NCBI GenBank assembly: GCA_004297665.1
Contig: SCUP01000346.1
Span: forward strand, 1-6,066
Source of the DNA: Nitrosarchaeum sp.
GTDB taxonomy: Archaea; Thermoproteota; Nitrososphaeria; Nitrososphaerales; Nitrosopumilaceae
Length of the DNA: 6,066 nt
Direction: 5' to 3'
In this document: positions 1 to 5,586 of the stretch, piece by piece
Numbering within the stretch: position 1 is the first letter of the stretch
Layout: each line of letters opens with the position of its first letter
Program-made: the position numbers and the translations under genes
Notes under the pieces: generated by a model
Told to the model about the DNA's origin: nothing
Databases searched by the model: none
The model's input: the letters and a program-made list of their open reading frames with translations, nothing else

Positions 1-1
1 G

Positions 2-1588
2 CTTGGAGGCTCTACAGGAAGAGATGGAATTGGCGGCTCGCAATTTGCTTCAGACTCTTTAGAATCTGAGAATAGATCTGCAGTCCAAATCCCAGATCCT
101 TTTATTGAAAAATTAATCATAGAGGCAATACTAGAAGCTCGAAACCAGAATCTTATTCATGCAATGAAAGATCTTGGCGGCGGTGGACTATCCTGTGCTG
201 TATCTGAAACTGCTGATGCGTTATCCATTGGAATCGAAATGGATGTCAACAAAGTTCACACTCGTGAATCTGATATGAATCCTGATGAAATTATGGTCTC
301 TGAATCCCAAGAAAGAATGTTAATAGTAACTAACAATGACAAACTAAAAAAACTACAGGAAATTTGCAAAAAATTTCGTATCACGTGTTCTGTTATTGGT
401 CATGTAACTGCAAATAGTATGATGCATGTAAAAAAAGGCACAAAGACATGCGCTAATCTTCCAACTGACGTTGTTGCAAATGCTACCCTTTTGGATAGAC
501 CTTCCAAGAAACCTGCATATCTTAAAAACATAGAACAAGAAAAGAAACTCAAACCAATTTTAGACTATTCAAAAATGATGATGAAGTTTATCTCGTCACC
601 AAACATTGCAAGCAAAATTTGGGTATACGGACAATATGATCATGAGGTTGGTATTAGAACTGTAGTCAAACCTGGCATGGATTCATCTGTTCTTCGACTT
701 GATAACGGTAAATTTTTGGCAGCAAAAATAGATGGTAATCCAAAGCATTGTTACATCAATCCAAGAGAAGGAGCAATAGGCTGCTTTGAGGAGGCATGCC
801 GAAATGTTGTTTGTACTGGAGCAAAACCAATTGGAATGCTTGATCATTTACAATTTGGCAATCCAGAAAATCCTGAAATCTTTTGGACATTTTTGGAATC
901 GCTAAAAGGTCTCACTGACTTTGCAAAATACTTTGAAATTCCATGTGTTGGTGGAAAGGTCAGTTTGTACAATGAAACACCGTCTGGTCCGATTAAGCCT
1001 ACCCCTATAATTGGAATCTTGGGCTTGATTGATAAAACTCCTCTACACTCTCAGAAAATTACTACTGGAGATTGTCTTGTGATTATTGGTGATACTAAAA
1101 ATGAGATGGGTGGTTCTGAATACTTTGAATACGTTCACAAGTTTGTTGGAGGAAAATGTCCTGTTGTTAATTTCCAGGAATCTAAAACTAATATGAATAT
1201 AGTTTTAGATTTGATCAGAAAAGATCTTCTAAAAACAGTACATGACTGCTCCAAAGGTGGTCTCGCAGTAGCTGTCTCAGAACTTTGCATGACACACCAA
1301 ATTGGATGTAATGTATCATTAGAGAAAGTACCTGGTCCACAATTAGAAGTTGATAGAATCCTGTTTTCTGAAAGTCATTCCAGATATCTTTTGGTTTTAG
1401 AAAAGAAAAACCTCAAAAAACTTGAAGAACTTCTCAAAAAGAGCAAAGCTTCATACAAAATGATTGGAGTGTTTGGCGGTGAGAATATTCAATTTGATAA
1501 AGAAAACAAACATGTTGTCGATCTAAGAGTTGATAAGGCACAAAAAACTTGGTTTAATTCGTTAAGGGAGTTGGTAGTGCATGGTTAA
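2..1588 (+). CDS. purL: Phosphoribosylformylglycinamidine synthase, large subunit (PurL), 5'-truncated by the window edge
   Basis: PurL converts FGAR, ATP and ammonia (from PurQ glutaminase) to FGAM, the fourth step of de novo purine synthesis, in the cytoplasm. The frame is open from base 2, so the gene enters from outside the window; 528 residues are visible, and from the usual size of the small archaeal/Bacillus-type PurL (about 720) roughly 190 N-terminal residues are missing. Visible landmarks, numbered from base 2, are GGSTGRDGIGG (2-12), KDLGGGGLS (56-64), QYDHEV near 211-216, the second AIRS-type half with KIDGNPKH (242-249), GNPENPE (286-292), GGKVSLYNE (317-325), MGGSEY (369-374) and VHDCSKGGLA (413-422). 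These motifs fit the tandem PurM-like architecture. There is no fused glutaminase at the C-terminus, so separate PurQ and PurS are expected elsewhere. The family usually has GGNVSLYNE; here Asn is Lys. The stop overlaps purF by 8 nt, which indicates translational coupling. An internal ATG at 164 is not the true start, because conserved PurL sequence continues upstream of it. Confidence 0.96.
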   Translation, partial: LGGSTGRDGIGGSQFASDSLESENRSAVQIPDPFIEKLIIEAILEARNQNLIHAMKDLGGGGLSCAVSETADALSIGIEMDVNKVHTRESDMNPDEIMVSESQERMLIVTNNDKLKKLQEICKKFRITCSVIGHVTANSMMHVKKGTKTCANLPTDVVANATLLDRPSKKPAYLKNIEQEKKLKPILDYSKMMMKFISSPNIASKIWVYGQYDHEVGIRTVVKPGMDSSVLRLDNGKFLAAKIDGNPKHCYINPREGAIGCFEEACRNVVCTGAKPIGMLDHLQFGNPENPEIFWTFLESLKGLTDFAKYFEIPCVGGKVSLYNETPSGPIKPTPIIGILGLIDKTPLHSQKITTGDCLVIIGDTKNEMGGSEYFEYVHKFVGGKCPVVNFQESKTNMNIVLDLIRKDLLKTVHDCSKGGLAVAVSELCMTHQIGCNVSLEKVPGPQLEVDRILFSESHSRYLLVLEKKNLKKLEELLKKSKASYKMIGVFGGENIQFDKENKHVVDLRVDKAQKTWFNSLRELVVHG

Positions 1589-3014
1589 AGAAAATTGTGG
1601 TGTAGTTGGAATTTTTAGTCTTAGTGGAACTAATGTCGTTCCTATGGCAATTGACGCACTTAGGGCATTGCAACACAGAGGACAAGAAGCATGGGGCATT
1701 GCAATTCCAAATAAAGAGCCACTAAAAAGACTAGGTCTTGTATCTGGCGCTTCATCAGAGTTTAAGAAAATTTGCGAAGATTATTCCTCTCCATCAGTAA
1801 TTGGTCATGTTCGATATTCTACTATGGGAAGAAGCACACTTGAAAATGCTCAACCCCTCAAAGTCAAAGACCTTTGTATTGCTCATAACGGAACTATCGC
1901 AAATGTTCAAGAGCTATCCAATTTAGTTGGAGGATGTTCATTTACACCTCAAAATGCAAGTGATACACTAGTTGCAGCACAGAGACTAGTATCGTTAATT
2001 TCTGAAAATGGTCAAATGGGAAAAGCACTCGCAATTTTGAAAAACGAAATGGTTGGCTCTTATTGTTTTACGTTTATCTCCGATGATAATTCTGTGTATG
2101 CTGCAAGGGATCCTAAAGGATTCAGGCCTATGGTTTTGGGTTACAAAGCATCTGATGATACATACATTGTTGCATCTGAATCATCTGCTGTTTCTGCAGT
2201 AGGTGCAACACTTCAAAGAGATGTCAAACCAGGCGAATTAATCAAACTCAGTAAAAATGGATTGGAAACTGAAAAATTCTCTAATGATCTGTCACGTGCT
2301 CATTGTTCTTTTGAATTTACTTATTTTGCGCATCCTTCTAGTAATATGGAAGGCGCTAACATTTATCTCTCGAGAAAAAGAATTGGGCAATTTTTGGCAA
2401 AAAAATTTCCGATTAAAGATGCAGACCTTGTAATACCAGTTCCTGATTCTGCAAGACCTGCAGCATTGGGGTATGCCCAAGAACTGGGTCTTACATTTGA
2501 TGAAGGACTTCTCAAAGATCGATACAGCAAGAAAGGACCACTGCGTAGTTTTATTGAACCACATCAAAGCGATCGAATTGAAATTAATCGTTGGATTATC
2601 CCAATTAGAGAAATCATTGAAGGCAAACATGTTGTTGTAATTGACGATAGCCTAGTCCGTGGTACTAGTTCCAAAGCAATCATCCAAGCACTACGAAGAG
2701 CTGGTGCAAAAAAAATCAGCATGGTCATAACATATCCACCAATCAAATTTCCATGTTATGCTGGAATTGATTTTCCATCTCAAGAAGAACTTGCAACATT
2801 CTCAAATGGAAAGGATATGACTGATGAGGAACTAACTGAAATGGTCCGAAAAGATATTGGGGCTGACTTTCTGGGGTATAATGATGCTGAAAACCTTGCA
2901 GCTGCTGTAGGAATTCCAAAAGATTCAATGTGTTTTACTTGTTCGTCTGGAAATTATGATTCATTGGGAATTACGCCAGAGTTTAAAACCCGTATAGAGA
3001 TGAAAGGCGAGTAA
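1581..3014 (+). CDS. purF: Amidophosphoribosyltransferase (PurF), Fe-S cluster type with short propeptide
   Basis: PurF makes 5-phosphoribosylamine from PRPP and glutamine, the committed first step of purine synthesis. At 477 residues it is of usual length. The N-terminal Ntn glutaminase domain has the nucleophile Cys6 in the motif CGVVGIF, preceded by MVKEN, so a five-residue propeptide must be removed as in Bacillus-type enzymes. Other glutaminase marks are QHRGQEAWGI (31-40), HVRYSTMG (76-83), HNG (102-104) and RDPKGFRPM (176-184). The C-terminal phosphoribosyltransferase domain carries the PRPP loop VVVIDDSLVRGTSS (351-364). Cys242, Cys392, Cys451 and Cys454 (CFTC) match the spacing of the four 4Fe-4S ligands of Bacillus subtilis PurF, so an oxygen-sensitive cluster is predicted. 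The ATG lies inside the end of purL (ATGGTTAA overlap), with a weak purine-rich GGGAG at 1566-1570. Trp38 replaces the small residue usually found after QHRGQEA. Confidence 0.97.
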   Translation: MVKENCGVVGIFSLSGTNVVPMAIDALRALQHRGQEAWGIAIPNKEPLKRLGLVSGASSEFKKICEDYSSPSVIGHVRYSTMGRSTLENAQPLKVKDLCIAHNGTIANVQELSNLVGGCSFTPQNASDTLVAAQRLVSLISENGQMGKALAILKNEMVGSYCFTFISDDNSVYAARDPKGFRPMVLGYKASDDTYIVASESSAVSAVGATLQRDVKPGELIKLSKNGLETEKFSNDLSRAHCSFEFTYFAHPSSNMEGANIYLSRKRIGQFLAKKFPIKDADLVIPVPDSARPAALGYAQELGLTFDEGLLKDRYSKKGPLRSFIEPHQSDRIEINRWIIPIREIIEGKHVVVIDDSLVRGTSSKAIIQALRRAGAKKISMVITYPPIKFPCYAGIDFPSQEELATFSNGKDMTDEELTEMVRKDIGADFLGYNDAENLAAAVGIPKDSMCFTCSSGNYDSLGITPEFKTRIEMKGE

Positions 3015-3015
3015 T

Positions 3016-3261
3016 ATGGAAACTGCATATGTTTTAGTCAAAAGCGAAATGGCCCATGAAATGGAAGTGATGAGTGATATTTTGAAAATAGATACTGTAA
3101 AAGAAGCCAAGGGAACATTTGGTGTATATGATATTTTTGTAAAAGTTGAGGCAAAAACCTCCAAAGAAGTTGAAGATACAATTACAAAACAGATTCGAAA
3201 AATAAAACATGTACTTTCTACAACCACTTTATCTGTAATTCCAGAACAAAACAAAAAATAA
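3016..3261 (+). CDS. Stand-alone Lrp/AsnC ligand-binding (RAM) domain protein
   Basis: An 81-residue protein that matches only the C-terminal effector-binding half of Lrp/AsnC regulators, with a beta-alpha-beta-beta-alpha-beta ferredoxin-like fold expected. Visible family marks are AYVLVKSE (4-11), the helix EMEVMSDILKI (15-25), VKEAKGTFGVYDIFVKVEA (28-46) with the conserved G36 and Y38-D39, a second helix 48-63 ending in IRKI, and the last strand HVLSTTTLSVI (65-75). No helix-turn-helix is present, so it is unlikely to bind DNA alone. RAM domains generally form dimers or octamers and bind amino acids at subunit interfaces, and free-standing versions are common in archaea. It starts one base after the purF stop, with a weak GGCGA at 3006-3010, so it is cotranscribed with purL and purF. 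Its ligand is unknown. Sensing glutamine, glycine or a purine-related metabolite, or association with a full-length Lrp, is inference from context only. Confidence 0.88.
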   Translation: METAYVLVKSEMAHEMEVMSDILKIDTVKEAKGTFGVYDIFVKVEAKTSKEVEDTITKQIRKIKHVLSTTTLSVIPEQNKK

Positions 3262-3265
3262 CTGA

Positions 3266-3283
3266 TTTTTTTAAATATTTTTT
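3266..3283 (+). terminator. T-run terminator after the purL-purF-RAM cluster
   Basis: Five bases after the stop of the RAM-domain gene there is a run of seven T, then AAATA, then a run of six T. No GC-rich hairpin precedes it. Archaeal termination often needs only short U-runs, so this is a reasonable end for the purL-purF-RAM transcript. It also separates that cluster from the next gene. Composition is AT-rich throughout, so a chance T-run cannot be excluded. Confidence 0.5.
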
Positions 3284-3322
3284 ATGAAATAACATCAAAG
3301 TTTAGTATTAAAATAAAATAAT

Positions 3323-3330
3323 CTTAATTA
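3323..3330 (+). promoter_or_regulatory. TATA-like element for the GTG-start membrane protein gene
   Basis: CTTAATTA is centred about 26-27 bp before the GTG at 3353, the spacing expected between an archaeal TATA box and the transcription start of a leaderless mRNA. An A-rich stretch just upstream (3311-3320) could be the BRE. No Shine-Dalgarno sequence lies before the GTG, which agrees with leaderless initiation. The surroundings are AT-rich, so the call is positional only. Confidence 0.35.
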
Positions 3331-3352
3331 TTAGAAAAAGTATCTTGTTGCA

Positions 3353-3739
3353 GTGAAACAATATTCCATTATTGTTGCCATCAGCGTGGGAATCATTGTA
3401 ATAATGACTCTGGTTTTTGGACTGGATATATTGAAACTATCTATATCTACCCAAGAGTATGATATTTTTGTGGATCCTATTATTGACAAACAAAGCCTCT
3501 TTGTAACCGGAAGAGTCACAATTCAAAATACTGGCTCTCAGCCTTTGACAAACATCCATGTGAATTTTGGAGCAGGTGATACACTTGATATTAAAACTCT
3601 CAAATCAGGACAAAAGATCATACTATCCCCACCATCTGATAATCCAATGGAATTTGTAATGATTAATGCCGATAATGATATTTTTGTAAATAAAGTGTAT
3701 AGAGAATTGCCAAAGATGGTAGGTATGATGGGCTCTTGA
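3353..3739 (+). CDS. Small membrane-anchored protein with extracytoplasmic beta-rich domain, unknown function
   Basis: A 128-residue protein whose specific function I do not recognise. Residues 5-29 form one strongly hydrophobic segment following Lys2, read as a signal anchor with the N-terminus in the cytoplasm. The remaining ~100 residues would lie outside the membrane. They contain alternating strand-like segments, including LFVTGRVTIQNTGSQPLTNI (49-68), VNFGAGDTLDI (70-80) and LKSGQKIILSPP (83-94), a pattern typical of small immunoglobulin-like or CARDB-like beta-sandwich domains. It contains no cysteine. The end is methionine-rich (KMVGMMGS, 121-128). The start is GTG at 3353, chosen because it places a single Lys before the membrane helix and because a TATA-like element sits at the leaderless distance. 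It lies between two purine operon segments, with its own terminator-like break upstream and only 45 bp before purC. A role in purine metabolism is not suggested by the sequence; envelope or adhesion functions are possible but unsupported. Confidence 0.72.
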   Translation: MKQYSIIVAISVGIIVIMTLVFGLDILKLSISTQEYDIFVDPIIDKQSLFVTGRVTIQNTGSQPLTNIHVNFGAGDTLDIKTLKSGQKIILSPPSDNPMEFVMINADNDIFVNKVYRELPKMVGMMGS

Positions 3740-3754
3740 GTATTTTCCGAGCAG

Positions 3755-3760
3755 TTAAAT
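3755..3760 (+). promoter_or_regulatory. Possible TATA-like element for purC
   Basis: TTAAAT is centred about 27 bp before the TTG start of purC, the same geometry and the same TTAA core as the element before the GTG at 3353. It lies in the 45-bp gap after the membrane protein gene. If real, purC has its own leaderless transcript and is not only read through from upstream. The match is short and the region AT-rich. Confidence 0.28.
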
Positions 3761-3784
3761 CCAATTAGAGCGTAGGTTGTCTGT

Positions 3785-4609
3785 TTGAAATTTCTAACAT
3801 CTGGCAAAGTAAAGGATCTGTATGATATCGACAATGAGACATTACTCTTCAAGTTCTCAGACAGAGTTTCTGCGTATGATGTAAAATTCAAAGAAGACAT
3901 TCCACAAAAAGGTAAGGTTTTGTGCAAATTTGCTGAGTTTTGGTTTAAAGAACTTCCAGTCTCTAATCATTTTGTTAAAAGACAATCAGATACTGAAATT
4001 ATAGTAAAAAAAATGAAGATGCTTCCAATAGAATGTGTTGTAAGAGGCTACTTTTATGGTAGTCTGGTAAGTAGATGGAAAAAAGGCGAGATGACTCTCC
4101 CCAAAGGCACAGACACTACACTTGCTGCAAAACTCTTAGAGCCAATCTTTGATCCTACAACCAAATCAGAACATGATATTCCAATTAACAAACAAAAAGC
4201 ATTAGACATGAAACTAGTTACTGAGGAACAATACACTTGGCTTGAAAAAACCTCGATTGATATTTACAATACCATGTCTAAAATTGCAGAAAAAGCTGGA
4301 TTCATTTTAGCTGATCTCAAACTTGAATTTGGAATTTTAAACGGGAAAATCACACTAGGGGATTCAATTGGTCCTGATGAATACCGATTATGGCCAAAGG
4401 ATTCATACAAAGTTGGTAAAACACAAGAAGCATATGATAAACAGATTCTTCGTGATTGGTTGACTGAACACGGTTATCAAAAACAATTCGATGATGCAAG
4501 AGATGCAGGCAAAGAACCTATAGCACCTGCAATCCCACATGAAATAATTCAAAAGATGACAAATCGATATGTTACTGCATATGAAAAACTAACTGGGCAC
4601 ACTGTTTAG
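3785..4609 (+). CDS. purC: Phosphoribosylaminoimidazole-succinocarboxamide synthase (SAICAR synthetase, PurC)
   Basis: PurC joins CAIR and aspartate with ATP hydrolysis to give SAICAR in purine synthesis. The 274-residue length suits the longer single-domain SAICAR synthetases. The N-terminal nucleotide-binding part shows SGKVKDLYD (6-14) and FSDRVSAYD (24-32). The first family signature is [14 protein letters not shown] (80-93), with Tyr91 where Thr, Ala or Gly is usual. DPTTKSEHD (123-131) and the second signature LADLKLEFG (175-183) follow, then [14 protein letters not shown] (191-204), the substrate/metal region with its acidic residues, and [10 protein letters not shown] (217-226). The start is TTG at 3785: an in-frame TAG at 3773-3775 lies just upstream, and any later start would remove the GKVKDLY nucleotide loop. 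There is no convincing Shine-Dalgarno sequence. It is a companion of purL and purF in the same pathway, separated from them by the RAM-domain and membrane protein genes. Confidence 0.96.
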   Translation: MKFLTSGKVKDLYDIDNETLLFKFSDRVSAYDVKFKEDIPQKGKVLCKFAEFWFKELPVSNHFVKRQSDTEIIVKKMKMLPIECVVRGYFYGSLVSRWKKGEMTLPKGTDTTLAAKLLEPIFDPTTKSEHDIPINKQKALDMKLVTEEQYTWLEKTSIDIYNTMSKIAEKAGFILADLKLEFGILNGKITLGDSIGPDEYRLWPKDSYKVGKTQEAYDKQILRDWLTEHGYQKQFDDARDAGKEPIAPAIPHEIIQKMTNRYVTAYEKLTGHTV

Positions 4610-4637
4610 TTGTAATATTTTTAATTATCATTGCCTA

Positions 4638-4681
4638 GTTATCCACAAAGATAACATTCAACTCGAATTTTACTTTTGAGT
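4638..4681 (+). other. Two adjacent small hairpins downstream of purC
   Basis: The non-coding gap from 4610 to 4975 begins with two neighbouring stem-loops. The first pairs GTTATC (4638-4643) with GATAAC (4650-4655) around a 6-nt loop. The second pairs ACTCGAA (4661-4667) with TTTGAGT (4675-4681) around a 7-nt loop, perfect as RNA if one G-U pair is allowed. Only five bases separate them. They could be a 3'-UTR element protecting the purC mRNA, part of its terminator, or a small RNA; none of these is proven. Stems are short and AT-rich, so stability is modest. Confidence 0.35.
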
Positions 4682-4731
4682 CATTTTCAAATATCTATTA
4701 TTGTATCATTTGCTTCTATATGGTTACACTA

Positions 4732-4762
4732 TTTTTTAATTTGTTTATTTTTTTACTTTTTT
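4732..4762 (+). terminator. Strong poly-T tract, candidate terminator
   Basis: Three T-runs lie close together: six T at 4732-4737, seven at 4748-4754 and six at 4757-4762. As a U-rich stretch in a + strand transcript this fits archaeal intrinsic or factor-dependent termination for purC or for a small transcript starting after it. It lies about 120 nt beyond the purC stop, so the mRNA would have a long 3'-UTR including the two hairpins at 4638-4681. Confidence 0.45.
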
Positions 4763-4770
4763 ATAATATC

Positions 4771-4860
4771 TTATAGTGTTACAATAATTATTACAGTGAT
4801 ATTAATAATATGATAGTGGTAATAATAATTATGCTTATGCTATAGTATTTCTCATAGTGG
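4771..4860 (+). repeat. Array of ATAGTG-like hexamers in 20-nt steps, candidate operator
   Basis: ATAGTG occurs at 4773, ACAGTG at 4793 and ATAGTG at 4813, exactly 20 nt apart, and again ATAGTG at 4854, 41 nt further. The 20-nt units starting at 4771, 4791 and 4811 share the frame TNAYAGTGNTA. A related ATAGTA lies at 4842, and the inverted form CACTAT at 4727-4732. Superimposed is a dyad: ATTATTAC (4787-4794) mirrors GTAATAAT (4819-4826), with ATATT (4799-4803) and AATAT (4807-4811) nested inside. Twenty-base spacing would place sites on the same DNA face. The position upstream of the wHTH regulator gene suggests an autoregulatory operator, but low sequence complexity weakens the case. Confidence 0.4.
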
Positions 4861-4882
4861 TTAGTATCTTTTTGATATCGGT

Positions 4883-4897
4883 CTTAAAACTATTATA
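4883..4897 (+). promoter_or_regulatory. Possible promoter element upstream of the wHTH gene
   Basis: CTTAAAAC at 4883-4890, followed by TATTATAA, resembles the TTAA-core elements before the membrane protein gene and purC. Transcription from it would begin near 4914-4920 and leave a leader of roughly 55-60 nt before the ATG at 4976. That leader contains a perfect 5-bp hairpin, GATCT (4942-4946) with AGATC (4950-4954) and a TTT loop. Other TATA-like sequences occur nearby, so the choice is uncertain. Confidence 0.22.
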
Positions 4898-4975
4898 ACA
4901 AAAAAAAATTGATGCGATTAGACAAAAAAATATGATACGAGGATCTTTTAGATCAGAATTAAAGCAATTATCAGC

Positions 4976-5506
4976 ATGTCTACATTATTGGAAAAAGAAA
5001 TCAAAGTCAATCGTATTCTTACAACCAGCGTTAAACACGCACGTGCAATTGAAGACCCTGCACGAGCCAAAATTATTGAAATTCTATACCATCGTGCATT
5101 ATCTGCAGATCAGATTTCAAATGAGCTAAAAAAAACAGGATACAAAAAAGCCCTTACTACAGTTAGACATCATCTTGATATTTTAAAGGAATCCGGTCTA
5201 ATTGAAATTGCCAAAATTGAGGAGTCACGTGGCGCCATTACTAAATTTTACAGTACATCTACAAAATTACTTGGTTATGCTGCCCCTGATGATTTTGACT
5301 CAAAATATTCCAAAGTCATTGATAGCACGTCTGTAAAAATTGAAAAAATTCTAAGAAACATTACTCCAAAGACAACAAAAGCAAAAAAAACTAAAGGAGA
5401 AAATGGTGATTATTCTCAATACTTGGTAATGGAAATTATGAACCGTGCCATGACAAATATCATGGAGAATTCAAGTAAAAAACATGAATCGATCAGATCT
5501 CTCTAG
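4976..5506 (+). CDS. ArsR-type winged helix-turn-helix transcriptional regulator
   Basis: A 176-residue DNA-binding protein. Residues about 18-98 form an ArsR/HTH_20-like winged helix: helix HARAIEDPARAKIIEIL (21-37), the helix-turn-helix SADQISNELKKTG (43-55), a recognition helix including TTVRHHLDILKESG (61-74), and a wing from LIEIAKIEESRG to KFYSTS (75-95). No metal-binding cysteines are present, so it is not a classical metal sensor. After a Pro/Lys/Thr-rich basic linker (131-141) comes a short C-terminal helix, about 146-166, probably for dimerisation. The ATG at 4976 is preceded in frame by a TAG at 4949-4951 with no other ATG between, which supports this start; no Shine-Dalgarno sequence is seen. 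The gene is preceded by the ATAGTG array and a long non-coding gap and followed by the split-barrel oxidoreductase gene in the same direction. Its target genes are unknown; autoregulation and control of its neighbour are inferences. Confidence 0.87.
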   Translation: MSTLLEKEIKVNRILTTSVKHARAIEDPARAKIIEILYHRALSADQISNELKKTGYKKALTTVRHHLDILKESGLIEIAKIEESRGAITKFYSTSTKLLGYAAPDDFDSKYSKVIDSTSVKIEKILRNITPKTTKAKKTKGENGDYSQYLVMEIMNRAMTNIMENSSKKHESIRSL

Positions 5507-5517
5507 TTTTTTGCAAT
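5507..5517 (+). terminator. Short T-run after the wHTH gene
   Basis: Six T (5507-5512) follow the TAG stop directly. This may be a weak terminator, which would leave the next gene with its own promoter in the 80-bp gap, or just chance in an AT-rich region. Confidence 0.25.
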
Positions 5518-5551
5518 AATATGAAAAACAGTCTCCCAAAAGCATTGCAAA
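5510..5551. repeat. 8-bp inverted repeat between the wHTH and split-barrel genes
   Basis: TTTGCAAT (5510-5517) is mirrored perfectly by ATTGCAAA (5544-5551), with 26 nt between. It can be read as an RNA hairpin with a large loop or as two half-sites for a dimeric regulator, for example the wHTH protein encoded just upstream. It sits about 35 bp before the start of the split-barrel gene, a natural place for an operator or promoter control site. Confidence 0.33.
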
Positions 5552-5586
5552 TGGCTTCAGTCAGAGAATATTTGAAAATGTGGTGA
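5521..5586 (+). other. 21-codon mini-ORF ending at the start of the split-barrel gene
   Basis: ATG at 5521 opens a 21-codon frame (MKNSLPKALQ...LKMW) that stops with TGA at 5584-5586, immediately before and in the same frame as the ATG at 5587. An internal ATG lies at 5551. It could be a leader peptide whose termination feeds re-initiation, or a chance frame. No Shine-Dalgarno sequence is evident for it, and the peptide resembles nothing I recognise. Confidence 0.15.

Noticed and set aside
2292..3254. Several - strand open frames of 60-112 codons opposite purF and the RAM gene.
   Set aside because: They lie entirely antisense to well-conserved genes, lack start signals, and translate to Phe/Ser/Ile-rich sequence typical of antisense shadows.
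3127..3690. A shared near-identical stretch around ATGATATTTTTGT in the RAM gene (3127-3140) and twice in the membrane protein gene (3458-3471, 3675-3690).
   Set aside because: Each copy encodes a DIFV-containing beta-strand in a real gene, the sequence is very AT-rich, and the spacings are irregular, so codon bias and chance explain it better than a regulatory repeat.
3538..3927. A 129-codon - strand open frame across the membrane protein/purC junction.
   Set aside because: It runs antisense to both genes and across their intergenic gap, with no recognisable domain; PurC motifs on the + strand are unambiguous.
4771..4860. A CRISPR array or IS end as explanation for the 20-nt repeats.
   Set aside because: Units are too short and too degenerate for CRISPR, with no unique spacers between conserved repeats. 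There is no transposase or target-site duplication nearby.
4932..5129. A 65-codon + strand open frame overlapping the start of the wHTH gene.
   Set aside because: It overlaps the clearly conserved winged-helix coding frame, and its translation has no recognisable domain, so it is an out-of-frame shadow.
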